This document shows, piece after piece, positions 19,067-29,728 of a stretch of 64,000 nt of DNA. Position 1 is the first letter of the stretch. Every line of letters begins with the position of its first letter. The notes below the pieces were generated by a model. That model made no database searches. It was not told the DNA's origin and was given only the letters and a program-made list of their open reading frames with translations. The DNA lies in the NCBI GenBank assembly GCA_940746715.1, contig CALNWN010000012.1, positions 90,415-154,414 of the forward strand. The letters are read 5' to 3'. The position numbers and the translations under genes are program-made. The stretch comes from an uncultured Paraburkholderia sp. (GTDB lineage: Bacteria; Pseudomonadota; Gammaproteobacteria; Burkholderiales; Burkholderiaceae).

Positions 19067-19119
19067 CCGCATCGTAAAAGAGGTCTTGAAAACGATGCGG
19101 ACGCACTTATGTTGAGTGC
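19067..19119 (+). promoter_or_regulatory. dnaK upstream regulatory region: 8-bp inverted repeat, sigma32-like promoter, short GCACT/AGTGC inverted repeat
   Basis: CCGCATCG-N18-CGATGCGG; CTTGAA-N15-CTTATGT resembles a heat-shock promoter; GCACT-N7-AGTGC. Confidence 0.4.
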
Positions 19120-19206
19120 AGGTATGAATTCAATGCGGATCGCCTTGCCGCTGAACCGGCAAACAGGGCGCTTCCCGCAGCGATCAAAGTCAGGAGATTA
19201 GTAAAA

Positions 19207-21165
19207 ATGGGCAAAATCATCGGTATCGACCTCGGCACGACCAACTCGTGTGTGGCGATCATGGAAGGCAACACGACCAAGGTGATCGAGAACTCGGAAG
19301 GTGCGCGCACCACGCCGTCGATCATTGCTTACATGGAAGACGGCGAGATTCTCGTCGGCGCGCCTGCCAAGCGTCAGTCGGTCACGAACCCGAAGAACAC
19401 GCTGTACGCGGTGAAGCGCCTGATCGGCCGCCGCTTTGAAGAAAAAGAAGTGCAGAAAGACATCGGTCTGATGCCGTACAAGATCATGAAGGCCGACAAC
19501 GGCGACGCATGGATCGAAGTGCGCGACCAGAAGCTCGCTCCGCCGCAAATCTCGGCAGAAGTGCTGCGCAAGATGAAGAAGACCGCTGAAGACTACCTCG
19601 GCGAGCCGGTCACGGAAGCGGTGATTACGGTTCCCGCGTACTTCAACGACAGCCAGCGTCAGGCCACCAAAGATGCCGGCCGCATCGCCGGTCTGGAAGT
19701 GAAGCGCATCATCAACGAGCCGACCGCAGCGGCTCTGGCGTTCGGTCTCGACAAGAACGAGAAGAGCGACCGCAAGATCGCGGTGTATGACCTGGGCGGC
19801 GGTACGTTCGACATCTCGATCATCGAAATCGCGGACGTCGACGGCGAAAAGCAGTTCGAAGTGCTGTCCACGAATGGTGACACGTTCCTCGGCGGTGAAG
19901 ACTTCGACCAGCGCATCATCGACTACATCATCGGCGAGTTCAAGAAAGAGCAGGGCGTCGATCTGTCGAAAGACGTGCTCGCGCTGCAGCGCCTGAAGGA
20001 ATCGGCTGAAAAGGCCAAGATCGAGCTGTCCTCGAGCCAGCAGACCGAAATCAACCTGCCTTACATCACGGCTGATGCGTTGGGTCCGAAGCACCTGAAC
20101 CTGAAAATCACGCGCGCCAAGCTGGAAGCGCTGGTTGAAGACCTGATCGAACGCACGATCGAACCGTGCCGCATGGCGATCAAGGACGCGGGCGTGAAGG
20201 TCGGCGAAATCGACGACGTGATTCTGGTCGGCGGTATGACCCGTATGCCGAAGGTGCAGGAGAAGGTGAAGGAGTTCTTCGGCAAGGACCCGCGCCGCGA
20301 CGTGAACCCGGACGAAGCCGTGGCCGTTGGCGCTGCGATTCAAGGTCAGGTTCTGTCGGGCGACCGCAAGGACGTTCTGCTGCTCGACGTGACCCCGCTG
20401 TCGCTCGGCATCGAAACGCTCGGCGGCGTGATGACGAAGATGATCAACAAGAACACCACGATCCCGACCAAGCACTCGCAGGTCTACTCGACGGCTGACG
20501 ACAATCAGAGCGCCGTGACGATCAAGGTGTATCAGGGCGAACGCGAAATGGCAGCGGGCAACAAGCTGCTCGGCGAGTTCAACCTGGAAGGCATTCCGCC
20601 GGCACCGCGCGGCACGCCGCAGATCGAGGTGAGCTTCGACATCGACGCGAACGGCATTCTGCACGTCGGCGCGAAGGACAAGGCGACCGGCAAGGAAAAC
20701 CGCATCACGATCAAGGCGAACTCGGGTCTGTCCGAAGCCGAGATCGAGAAGATGGTGAAGGACGCCGAAGCGAACGCGGAAGAAGATCACAAGCTGCGTG
20801 AGCTGGCCGACGCCCGCAATCAGGGTGACGCGCTCGTCCACAGCACGAAGAAGGTGCTCACGGAATACGGCGACAAGCTGGAAGCCGGCGAGAAGGAAAA
20901 GATCGAAACCGCGCTGAAGGAGCTGGAAGACACGCTCAAGAGCGGTTCGGCGGACAAGGCCGCGATCGAAGCCAAGATCGAAGCAGTCGCCACGGCCTCG
21001 CAGAAGATGGGCGAGAAGATGTACGCCGACATGCAGGCTTCACAAGGCGCCGAAGCTGCGGCAGCAGGCGCGGCGGGCGCGAGCGCGGGGGCATCGGCGG
21101 GCGGCGCGAGCCAGCAGCAGGACGACGTGGTCGACGCCGAGTTCAAGGAAGTCAAGAAAGACTGA
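19207..21165 (+). CDS. dnaK: Molecular chaperone DnaK (Hsp70)
   Basis: [39 protein letters not shown]...; complete. Confidence 0.99.
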   Translation: MGKIIGIDLGTTNSCVAIMEGNTTKVIENSEGARTTPSIIAYMEDGEILVGAPAKRQSVTNPKNTLYAVKRLIGRRFEEKEVQKDIGLMPYKIMKADNGDAWIEVRDQKLAPPQISAEVLRKMKKTAEDYLGEPVTEAVITVPAYFNDSQRQATKDAGRIAGLEVKRIINEPTAAALAFGLDKNEKSDRKIAVYDLGGGTFDISIIEIADVDGEKQFEVLSTNGDTFLGGEDFDQRIIDYIIGEFKKEQGVDLSKDVLALQRLKESAEKAKIELSSSQQTEINLPYITADALGPKHLNLKITRAKLEALVEDLIERTIEPCRMAIKDAGVKVGEIDDVILVGGMTRMPKVQEKVKEFFGKDPRRDVNPDEAVAVGAAIQGQVLSGDRKDVLLLDVTPLSLGIETLGGVMTKMINKNTTIPTKHSQVYSTADDNQSAVTIKVYQGEREMAAGNKLLGEFNLEGIPPAPRGTPQIEVSFDIDANGILHVGAKDKATGKENRITIKANSGLSEAEIEKMVKDAEANAEEDHKLRELADARNQGDALVHSTKKVLTEYGDKLEAGEKEKIETALKELEDTLKSGSADKAAIEAKIEAVATASQKMGEKMYADMQASQGAEAAAAGAAGASAGASAGGASQQQDDVVDAEFKEVKKD

Positions 21166-21190
21166 AGCCAGGTCGCATTCCGACCGTAAA

Positions 21191-21215
21191 GCCGCACACG
21201 GGTCATGTGTGCGGC
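21191..21215 (+). other. Stable hairpin in the dnaK-dnaJ intergenic region
   Basis: GCCGCACAC-GGGTCAT-GTGTGCGGC perfect 9-bp stem, no strong T-tract. Confidence 0.6.
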
Positions 21216-21436
21216 CCGGCTGCACAAGGGACCGCGACCCTTCGGACGCGGGAACGTGCAAGAACGGTTATCACGCCTGGCGAGCCTTTTAGGCTTTCCG
21301 GGCACATTTGTTTTATGGAGGGCGTTGTTTTTAGCCGCATTCAGGCGGCGTGAACAGCGGCCGGACGAGTCGTGAGACTCCAGCATTCAAGAGGAGCCAC
21401 CGCGCGGCACTCTCGCGGGGGGGGCGTTGAACCGAT

Positions 21437-22576
21437 ATGGCGAAACGGGATTACTACGAGGTTCTGGGCGTCGCAAAGAACGCAAGCGACGACGAAATCA
21501 AGAAGGTTTATCGCAAGCTGGCGATGAAGCACCACCCCGACCGCAATCCGGGCAACAAGGATGCGGAAGAGCATTTCAAGGAGGTGAAGGAAGCCTACGA
21601 AATGCTCTCGGACTCGCAAAAGCGTGCCGCGTACGACCAGTATGGTCACGCGGGCGTCGATCCGAACATGGGCGGAGCCGGCGCGCAGGGCTTCGGCGGT
21701 TTTGCGGATGCCTTCGGCGATATTTTCGGCGACATCTTCGGTCAGGCGGCCGGCGGCGCGGCGCGCGGCGGCGGTCGTGCGGGCCCGCAGGTGTATCGCG
21801 GCGCGGACTTGCGCTACAGCATGGAAATCACGCTGGAACAGGCGGCGCATGGTTACGACACGCAGATTTGCGTGCCGAGCTGGGTGTCGTGCGAAGTCTG
21901 TCACGGTTCGGGCGCGAAGCCCGGCACCAAGCCGGAAACCTGCCCGACCTGCAGCGGTTCGGGCGCGGTGCGCATATCGCAAGGCTTTTTCAGCATCCAG
22001 CAAACCTGTCCGAAATGCCACGGCACCGGCACCTATATTCCTGAGCCCTGCGCCCACTGCCACGGCGCGGGCAAGGTGAAGGAAACCAAGACACTCGAAG
22101 TCAAGATTCCGGCAGGCATCGACGACGGCATGCGCATCCGTTCCGCCGGCAACGGCGAGCCGGGCATCAACGGCGGGCCGTCGGGCGATCTGTACGTCGA
22201 GATTCATATCAAGCAGCATGCGGTGTTCGAGCGCGACGGCGACGACCTGCATTGCCAGATGCCCATTCCGTTCACCACGGCGGTTTTGGGCGGCGAAATC
22301 GAAGTGCCGACGCTGGCGGGCCGCGCAAGCTTCACGGTGCCCGAAGGCACGCAGTCGGGCAAGACGTTCCGGCTGCGCGGCAAGGGCATCAAGGGACTGC
22401 GCTCGAGCATTGCCGGCGACCTGTACGTGCGCGTGCAGGTGGAAACGCCGGTCAAGCTCACCGAGTCGCAGCGCGACCTGCTCAAGCAGTTCGAGAAAGC
22501 ACTGGTGGAAGGCGGCGCGCGGCATAGCCCGCAAAGCAAGAGCTGGTTCGACCGGGTAAAGAGCTTCTTCGATTAA
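21437..22576 (+). CDS. dnaJ: Co-chaperone DnaJ
   Basis: [37 protein letters not shown], four CxxCxGxG repeats. Confidence 0.98.
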   Translation: MAKRDYYEVLGVAKNASDDEIKKVYRKLAMKHHPDRNPGNKDAEEHFKEVKEAYEMLSDSQKRAAYDQYGHAGVDPNMGGAGAQGFGGFADAFGDIFGDIFGQAAGGAARGGGRAGPQVYRGADLRYSMEITLEQAAHGYDTQICVPSWVSCEVCHGSGAKPGTKPETCPTCSGSGAVRISQGFFSIQQTCPKCHGTGTYIPEPCAHCHGAGKVKETKTLEVKIPAGIDDGMRIRSAGNGEPGINGGPSGDLYVEIHIKQHAVFERDGDDLHCQMPIPFTTAVLGGEIEVPTLAGRASFTVPEGTQSGKTFRLRGKGIKGLRSSIAGDLYVRVQVETPVKLTESQRDLLKQFEKALVEGGARHSPQSKSWFDRVKSFFD

Positions 22577-22601
22577 CGGCGGTTTGAAGTCGGCGGTAAG
22601 C

Positions 22602-24455
22602 ATGACGGCAGATGAGCGCGGCGCGCCGCTCAAGCCGTCTCTACACGGGCTTCGTGCATGAGCGCGTGTGTGCGGACGCCGCGCAACTGGAAGCGGTTTG
22701 CGAAGCAGCGGCCGCCGACATGCAGGCGGGCCTGCATGCCATCGTGCTCGCCGACTACGAGTTCGGCCGGCATCTTCTCGACGGAGAATCGGCGCCGTCT
22801 TTCAAAACGCAGCATGGCGATGCCACGCTGCGTTTTTTATTGTTCGAACGCTGCGAAAAGCTTTCGCGCGACGAGGTCGACGCGTGGCTCGTGAAGCGCG
22901 ACGGCGGGCTCGCCGAGCCGTCGGTGGCGGGCACGGCGAATGTGCGCGAAAGCGTCGAGCCGGACGAGTTCAACGCGGCCATCGCCGCGATTCATGCCGC
23001 GTTGCGCGCGGGCGATTCCTATCAGGTCAACTACACCTACCGGCTCGGTTTCGACATGTTCGGCTCCCCTGTCGCACTGTATCGGCGGCTGCGGGCGCGT
23101 CAGCCGGTTCGCTACGGCGCGCTGATCGCGCTGCCGGGCGGCGCGTGGGTGCTGTCGTGTTCGCCTCGCCGGAGCTCTTCGTCGAAAAGCATGGTGCTAC
23201 GTTGCGCGCGCGTCCGATGAAAGGCACGGCGCCGCGCTCGGCGGATCGCGCAACCGACCGGGCCGCGGCCGAATTCCTCGGCAGCGATCCGAAAAATCGC
23301 GCCGAAAACGTAATGATCGTCGATCTATTGCGCAACGACCTGTCGCGCGTCGCGCAGACGGGATCGGTCAGGGTGCCGGCGTTATTTTCCGTCGAGCCGT
23401 ACGCGTCCGTTTGGCAAATGACGTCGACGGTGCAGGCCGATTTGCGGCCCCGCACGTCGTTCGCCGGCATACTGCGCGCGCTCTTTCCGTGCGGCTCGAT
23501 CACGGGCGCGCCGAAGCATCGCACGATGCAGTTGATCGACGAACTGGAAAGCACGCCGTGCGGGCTGTACACGGGCGCGATCGGCTGGCTCGACGCGGCT
23601 TCCGAGCCGGCAGGCGCCAATCAGAATGCCTGCGGCGACTTCTGCATGTCCGTGGCCATCCGCACGCTGACGTTGAAGCCGTCGGCGTGAGCGGACGTGT
23701 TGCGCGGCACGATGGGTGTGGGCGCGGGCATCGTGCTTGACAGCGTCGCGCAGGACGAACACGCCGAGTGTCGATTGAAAGCGCGCTTTTTGACGGGCGC
23801 CGAGCCCGGCTTCGAGCTCTTCGAAACCCTGTATGCGACGCGGGAAGAGGGCGTGCGCCATCTGCCGCGCCATCTCGCGAGACTTTCGGCGAGTGCCGCG
23901 ACCCTCGGTTTTCCATTCGATGCGAAACCCATTCGCGCGCAGATTGCAGCACAGTGCGCGTCTTTGCCCGCGCAGACTGCCCACCGCATGCGTCTCGCGC
24001 TGGCCAAAAGCGGCGCGACGCAGATCACAACGGCGGTCCTGACGCCGCTGCCCGAGTCGACGGTCGGCGTGCTGCTGGCAAGCGAACATGATTTCGCGAC
24101 CATGCAAGCCGGCGATCCGCTCTTGCGCCACAAGACCACGCGCCGCGCCGAGTACGACCGCGGCTGGCGCGAGGCGGAGGCGAAGGGCGCTTTCGATACG
24201 CTGTTCTTCAACGAACGCGGCGAGTTGACGGAAGGCGGCCGGTCGAATGTGTTCGTGAAGCTGGCGGGACGCTGGTGGACGCCGCTGCTCAGATCCGGCG
24301 TGTTGCCGGGCGTGATGCGCGGGGTGTTGCTCGAGGAAGACACGAGCCTGCAAGCGGCCGAGAGAGTGTTGACGCGGGCGGACGTGCTGAATGCCGAAGC
24401 GCTGATGATCTGCAATGCGCTGCGCGGGGCGCTGCCCGCGCGGGTTATTCGCTAA
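22602..24455 (+). pseudogene. pabB: Aminodeoxychorismate synthase component I / 4-amino-4-deoxychorismate lyase fusion (PabB-PabC), frame-disrupted
   Basis: SYQVNYTYRLGF / SPELFVEKHGATLRARPMKGTAPRS...VMIVDLLRNDLSRVA...FPCGSITGAPKHRTMQLIDELE / RGTMGVGAGIVLDSVAQDE...FELFETLYATREEGVRHLPRHLARL...FFNERGELTEGGRSNVFV; frame changes near 23165, 23680 and 23700. Confidence 0.82.
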
Positions 24456-24537
24456 GCGCTGGTCATGCCTCGCGCGCGCACGCTAGAAGCGCAACGAATT
24501 CGACAACGCGCCCACAAGCCATCTCGGGGCCTGATTC

Positions 24538-25353
24538 TCAAAAGGTATGCTCAGGCCCAGGAAACGTCCCATCCTTCACAGCGCGCACATAAGCTTCCAC
24601 CGCCGCGAGAATGCTCGGCTGTCCCTGCATGAAATCCTTCACGAAGCGCGGGCGTTTGCCGGGAAAAATCCCCAGCATGTCGTGCAGCACCAGCACCTGA
24701 CCCGAGCAGTCGAGCCCCGCCCCGATGCCGATAGTCGGAATGCGCAACTGCTTCGTGACCTCGCTTGCCAGCAGCGTCGGTATGGCTTCCATCACGATGA
24801 GCTGTGCGCCTGCCGCCTGCAGCCCCAGCGAGTCGCGCAGCAACTGGCTCGCGCCTTCCTCGGTCTTGCCTTGCACCTTGAAGCCGCCGAACGCATGCAC
24901 CGACTGCGGCGTCAGGCCAACGTGGGCGCACACCGGAATCGAGCGTTCGACCAGAAAGCGCACCGTGCCGCCGAGCCATTCGCCGCCTTCCAGCTTGACC
25001 ATTTGCGCGCCGGCGCGCATCAACTCGACGGAGCTTCGATAGGCTTCGTCACGCGTGCCGTAAGTGCCGAACGGCAAGTCGGTCACGATCAATGCCGACG
25101 GCCGCGCGCGCGCCACGCTGGCCGTGTGATACGCAATGTCGGCGAGGGAAACCGGCAGCGTGGTGGCCTGCCCTTGCAACACATTGCCCAGCGAGTCGCC
25201 GATCAGCAGAACATCGACGCCCGCGCGATCGAGCAGCGCCGCGAAGCTCGCGTCGTAACAGGTGAGCATGGCGATTTTCTCGCCGGCGTCCCGTATTGCC
25301 TGCAGTTTCGGCACGGTGATCGCATTCCGGCTCGCTTCCTGCAAATAGGTCAT
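24538..25353 (-). CDS. panB: 3-methyl-2-oxobutanoate hydroxymethyltransferase
   Basis: [33 protein letters not shown]...GDLPFGTY-like and [22 protein letters not shown]. Confidence 0.95.
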   Translation of the reverse strand: MTYLQEASRNAITVPKLQAIRDAGEKIAMLTCYDASFAALLDRAGVDVLLIGDSLGNVLQGQATTLPVSLADIAYHTASVARARPSALIVTDLPFGTYGTRDEAYRSSVELMRAGAQMVKLEGGEWLGGTVRFLVERSIPVCAHVGLTPQSVHAFGGFKVQGKTEEGASQLLRDSLGLQAAGAQLIVMEAIPTLLASEVTKQLRIPTIGIGAGLDCSGQVLVLHDMLGIFPGKRPRFVKDFMQGQPSILAAVEAYVRAVKDGTFPGPEHTF

Positions 25354-25384
25354 GGGTCAATCCGTTGAAAGAGAGGCGCGCCGC

Positions 25385-26062
25385 TTAGAGCGACGTGCCT
25401 TTGACAAAGAATTCCTTGCGGCCGCGCATGGTTTCGATGCGTTCGGCGAGCAGAGCAAGGTCCGCGTCGGAGTCGAGCGGATTCAGATGTTCGGCGTTGA
25501 CCGTCAGCACCGGCGTGCGGTCGTAGTGATAGAAGAACTCGTTGTACGCGTCGCACAGCGCATGCAGATAGGCTCGGAAATCTGCAGCTCCATCGGCACG
25601 GCGCGTTTCTGGATGCGCGAGAACAGCACCTCGGGACTCGCCTGCAGATACACGACGAAGTCCGGCGCCGGCGCGCTCACCTCGAGCCGCGCGGCGAGCG
25701 CGCGGTACAAATGCCACTCGTCTTCCTGCAGCGTGAGGCGCGCGAAGATGTCGTTCTTCTGCGTCATGAAATCGGCGATGAGCGGTGTGCCCGCCACCTG
25801 TGCCGCGCTCACTTCCTGCGCCTGCTGCGCCCGTTGCAGCGCGAAATGCAATTGCGCGGGCAGCGCATAGCGCGGTGTCGCGATAAAAACGTTCGAGGAA
25901 GGGATTGTCCTGCGGCCGCTCGAACAATTCCTGCATCGACCAGCGTTGCGCGAGGCGCCGCGCGAGCGATGTCTTGCCGACGCCGATCGGCCCTTCGATC
26001 GCCAGGTAGCCGAATGGAGGCCGCAATTGCGGCGCGGTCACGGTGAGCGGTGGTGAATTCAT
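25385..26062 (-). pseudogene. Deoxynucleoside kinase (deoxyadenosine/deoxyguanosine kinase family), two frame disruptions
   Basis: FGYLAIEGPIGVGKTSLARRLAQRW...FLERFY / FMTQKNDIFARLTLQEDEWHLYRAL...PDFVVYLQASPEVLFSRIQKRAVPMELQIS / AYLHALCDAYNEFFYHYDRTPVLTVNAEHLN; shifts near 25575 and 25885. Confidence 0.82.
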
Positions 26063-26592
26063 TCGCAGCGGCCCTTGCCGGCATTGAGTGCATTGAGCGC
26101 CGGGCACTGGCACGGCCCTTTGACTTTTTCGATGCGCTGGTCGCGCACGCCCTCGAGCAGCGCGTCGGCGCGGCCGTGCCGCGGAATCACGAGCGCGGCG
26201 TCGATCTCGACGAGCGGCACCAGCGCAAACGCGCGTTCGACAAGGCGGGGATGCGGAACGATCAGATCGGCTTCGTCGATGGATTGATCGCCGTAGAGCA
26301 GGATGTCCAGATCGAGCGTTCGCGGCGCATTCCGAAAGGGCCGCTCCCGGCCGAACTGATGCTCGATCTTGTGGCACAGCGCGAGCAGATGCCGCACGGG
26401 GAGCGTCGTGTCGAGCTTCACCACGCAGTTAAAATAGTCGTCACCGCCCGCGTCGATCGGGGCAGTGCGATACAGGCTCGACTTGGCGAGCACGGTGATG
26501 GTGTGCTGTTGTGCGAGGCACACCACCGCGTCTTTCAGGGTCTGGCGCGCGTCCCCGAGATTCGCGCCCAAGCCGAGATAAGCAACCGTCAT
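26059..26592 (-). CDS. folK: HPPK, 2-amino-4-hydroxy-6-hydroxymethyldihydropteridine diphosphokinase
   Basis: VAYLGLGANLGDARQTLKDAV...RPFRNAPRTLDLDILLYGDQ...VPHPRLVERAFALVPL. Confidence 0.94.
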   Translation of the reverse strand: MTVAYLGLGANLGDARQTLKDAVVCLAQQHTITVLAKSSLYRTAPIDAGGDDYFNCVVKLDTTLPVRHLLALCHKIEHQFGRERPFRNAPRTLDLDILLYGDQSIDEADLIVPHPRLVERAFALVPLVEIDAALVIPRHGRADALLEGVRDQRIEKVKGPCQCPALNALNAGKGRCE

Positions 26593-26640
26593 GGCATAAC
26601 TTCCTGCAACTATCGTTCGACGGCTTCAGCAAACGCTGCG

Positions 26641-28239
26641 TCAGTCTTCACGCGGGCTGTCGTGGCCCGCTTCGGTATCCGCGCGTTCGGCTGGCGTGCC
26701 GCCCTCCATTCCGTCGCCCGATTTGCGGTTCCTGGCGCCACCGCCGCGCCGCCGTCGTTTTCTGGGGCTTCGGTCCTTCCCGCCTTGCGTGAGCAGTGCT
26801 TCACGCGCCGCGACGTCTCCTTCGATGAACTCCGTCCACCACGCTCCGACGGACTCGTCGAGTTCGCCCGATTCGCAGCGCAACAGGAGGAAATCATACC
26901 CCGCTCTAAATCTTTGGTGTTCCAGCAGCTTCAGCGCGCTTCTTCCGGAACGTTTTTCAAGACGCAGCTGCAAGCCCCAGATCTCGCGCATGTCGGACGA
27001 AAAACGCTTGTGGATGGCGGGCTTCTCGGTCTGCATGTCGAGCACTTCGTCCATCGCGCGATGCAGCGCGGGCACCGGATATTCGCCGTTCGCCTCGAAT
27101 TTCTGCCAGCGCTGCTGCACGTCGTGCCAGAGCAGCGTGGCGAACAGGAAGCCGGGCGACACGGGTTTGCCGGCGCGCACGCGCGCGTCCGTATTGTTGA
27201 GCGCGAGGGTGATGAATTTCTCGCCGGTGGGCTGTTCGAGCACCACGTCGAGCAAAGGCAGAAGCCCGTGATGCAGGCCTTCCTGGCGCAGGCGCTTGAG
27301 ACAGGCGAGCGCGTGGCCGGAGAGCATCAGCTTCAGCATTTCGTCGAAAAGACGCGCGGCCGGCACGTTGTTGATCAGGTCGGCCATATTCGCGATGGGC
27401 GCGCGTGTCGCGTCGTCGATCTCGAAGTCGAGCTTGGCGGCGAAACGCACGACGCGCAGCATGCGCACCGGGTCTTCGCGATAACGCGTGGCCGGATCGC
27501 CGATCATGCGCAACAGGCGCGCGCGCACGTCGGCCATGCCGTTATGGTAGTCCAGCACGGTTTCCGTGGCCGGATCGTAGTACATCGCGTTGATCGTGAA
27601 GTCGCGGCGCGTGGCGTCTTCGTGCTGCTCGCCCCACACGTTGTCGCGCAGCACGCGGCCGCTCGCGTCCACGGCGTGCGTGCGGCGGTCGAGTTCGTCG
27701 CGCTTCAGACGGCGCGGCGGCGCGGCGTCGGCCGCGGGCGGATCGACCAGCGCGCGGAAAGTGGAGGTTTCGATGATTTCCTGGCCGAACTGCACATGCA
27801 CGATCTGAAACCGGCGCCCGATAATGCGCGCGCGGCGGAACAGCTTCTGCACCTGCTCGGGCGTGGCGTCGGTGGCGACGTCGAAATCCTTCGGTTTGAT
27901 GCCGAGCAGCAGATCGCGCACCGCGCCGCCGACGATAAATGCCCGGTGTCCGGCCTGTTGCAGCCCTTCGGTCACACGAATCGCGTTGCGCGAGATGAGC
28001 GTAGGGTCGATGCCGTGCACGTCGTGCGGAATGATGACCGGCACGTCGGGATCGCGCACCGCCTTGGCGGCCGCGCCGCCGCGGGCCGGCTTGCGGCGCG
28101 CGCGGCCGGCCCCCGCGGCACCCTGTGCATTGCGTGCCGGTGCGCTGCCGGTCTCGTCTGCGTCGGCTTCAGCCGGCAGCGTGTCGTCGGCGGATGCGGT
28201 GTCCTGGCCGAATAGCTTGCGAATGAGTTTTTTGATCAC
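26641..28239 (-). CDS. pcnB: Poly(A) polymerase PcnB
   Basis: AFIVGGAVRDLLLGIKPKDFDVATDATPEQVQKLFRRARIIGRRF...RRDFTINAMYYDP. Confidence 0.93.
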   Translation of the reverse strand: MIKKLIRKLFGQDTASADDTLPAEADADETGSAPARNAQGAAGAGRARRKPARGGAAAKAVRDPDVPVIIPHDVHGIDPTLISRNAIRVTEGLQQAGHRAFIVGGAVRDLLLGIKPKDFDVATDATPEQVQKLFRRARIIGRRFQIVHVQFGQEIIETSTFRALVDPPAADAAPPRRLKRDELDRRTHAVDASGRVLRDNVWGEQHEDATRRDFTINAMYYDPATETVLDYHNGMADVRARLLRMIGDPATRYREDPVRMLRVVRFAAKLDFEIDDATRAPIANMADLINNVPAARLFDEMLKLMLSGHALACLKRLRQEGLHHGLLPLLDVVLEQPTGEKFITLALNNTDARVRAGKPVSPGFLFATLLWHDVQQRWQKFEANGEYPVPALHRAMDEVLDMQTEKPAIHKRFSSDMREIWGLQLRLEKRSGRSALKLLEHQRFRAGYDFLLLRCESGELDESVGAWWTEFIEGDVAAREALLTQGGKDRSPRKRRRRGGGARNRKSGDGMEGGTPAERADTEAGHDSPRED

Positions 28240-28922
28240 GTGGGTTGAAAGAGTTCGAGGATGCGCCAGCCTTTGGCCTGTGCATGGGCACGCAACGTGT
28301 CGTCGGGATTGGTCGCGATCGGGTCGGTGACCTTTTCGAGCAGCGGAATGTCGTTGTGCGAATCGCTGTAGAAAAAGCTGCGCTCAAAGTCGCTCCAGCT
28401 CTTGCCGAGCGACGCGAGCCATGCCTCGGTGCGCACGATCTTGCCTTCCTTGTAGCTCGGCGTGCCGGTGGGGCGGCCGGTGTAGGCCGAATGCGGCTGG
28501 CCGTCGACGGTTTCCGCTTCGCAGGCGATGAGCGTATCCACGCCGAACGCGCTCGCAATGGGACGGGTGATGAATTCGTTGGTGGCGGTGACCACGCAGC
28601 ACAGGTCGCCGGCTTCGCGGTGCCGCTTGACCAGCTCGACCGCCGCCGGGAGGATGGCCGGCGTGATCACCTCATGCATGTACTGCGCGTGAAAGTCCGC
28701 GAGCTGCGCGCGCGTGTATTTGGCGAGCGGCGTGAGCATGGCAAGCAGATAGGCGTGAATGTCGAGCTTGCCGGCCTTGTAGTCGGCGTAGAAGCGGTCG
28801 TTGTCACGGGCGAAATTTTCGGCGTCGACCATGCCGTGTTTCACCATGAAGCGGCCCCATTCGTGGTCGCTGTCGGTGGGAATGAGCGTGTGATCGAGGT
28901 CGAAGAGTGCGAGATTAGCCAT
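28236..28922 (-). CDS. HAD-family hydrolase (SerB-like, IB subfamily)
   Basis: NLALFDLDHTLIPTDSDHEWGRF...VVTATNEFITRPIASAFGVD...FYSDSHNDIPLLEKV. Confidence 0.9.
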   Translation of the reverse strand: MANLALFDLDHTLIPTDSDHEWGRFMVKHGMVDAENFARDNDRFYADYKAGKLDIHAYLLAMLTPLAKYTRAQLADFHAQYMHEVITPAILPAAVELVKRHREAGDLCCVVTATNEFITRPIASAFGVDTLIACEAETVDGQPHSAYTGRPTGTPSYKEGKIVRTEAWLASLGKSWSDFERSFFYSDSHNDIPLLEKVTDPIATNPDDTLRAHAQAKGWRILELFQPT

Positions 28923-29658
28923 GGGGGTCTATTTTACTTGAAGCGGCGGACAACGCGGCGGGGCCCTCCTGGCCCGGCGAAGCCAGCATCGTGCGCAAAA
29001 GCGGCAGCGTCACCACGCGCTTCTGTTCGAGCGAAAAGCGGTCGAGCGCGTCGAGGAGCGCCATCAGGCTCGGCATGTCGCGGCGAAAATGCGTGAGCAG
29101 GTAGGCGGGGACGTCGTCGGCGAGCATGATGCCGCGCTCGCGCGCCGCGCGTTTCAGCACCGCCGCCTTGGCTTCGTCCGGCAGCGGCGCGAGATGGAAC
29201 ACGAGGCCCCAGCCGAGCCGCGTGCGCAGGTCCTCGCGCACCGTCATGCCGATGGGCGGCGCGTTGCCGGTGGCGACGAGCGCGCTGGTCGGATGCGCGC
29301 GGACCTCGTTGAAGAGATTGAACACGGCGATCTGCTGCGCGGCGGAGAGGCCGTCGCAATCGTCGATCGCATAGAGCGCGATGCGCGGGTCGAAGGCGAA
29401 CGCGGCGAGGCTGCTTTGCGGACCCGCGAAGCGCGCGTGGCCCGGCGGCGCTTCGTGCACGAGCGCCTGCAGCAGGTGCGTGCGGCCGCTGCCCGCTTCG
29501 CCCCAGATGTAGAAGGTGCGATCGGCGACAGGACCGGCGGCGAGCGCGCTGTCGAGCTCCCGCAGGCGCGTGACGAGCTCGGCATTGGTGCCGGCGAAAA
29601 AATTGTCGAATGTCGATGGCGGCGGCGTGCCGAGATCGAGCGTCAGTTGACGAAGCAC
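28915..29658 (-). CDS. hda: DnaA regulatory inactivator Hda
   Basis: LRQLTLDLGTPPPSTFDNFFAGTNAELVTRLREL...FYIWGEAGSGRTHLLQAL. Confidence 0.92.
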   Translation of the reverse strand: MLRQLTLDLGTPPPSTFDNFFAGTNAELVTRLRELDSALAAGPVADRTFYIWGEAGSGRTHLLQALVHEAPPGHARFAGPQSSLAAFAFDPRIALYAIDDCDGLSAAQQIAVFNLFNEVRAHPTSALVATGNAPPIGMTVREDLRTRLGWGLVFHLAPLPDEAKAAVLKRAARERGIMLADDVPAYLLTHFRRDMPSLMALLDALDRFSLEQKRVVTLPLLRTMLASPGQEGPAALSAASSKIDPHG

Positions 29659-29728
29659 AGTAGGTTAATGCCGAAAGTAGGGCTCGCGTCGCGAAGCGCC
29701 TCGCGAGCCGGAACAGCGAAGCGGAATG

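Noticed and set aside
19103-19119. GCACT-N7-AGTGC as a CIRCE (HrcA) operator
   Set aside because: CIRCE is TTAGCACTC-N9-GAGTGCTAA; spacing and flanks do not match, so I did not call it CIRCE.
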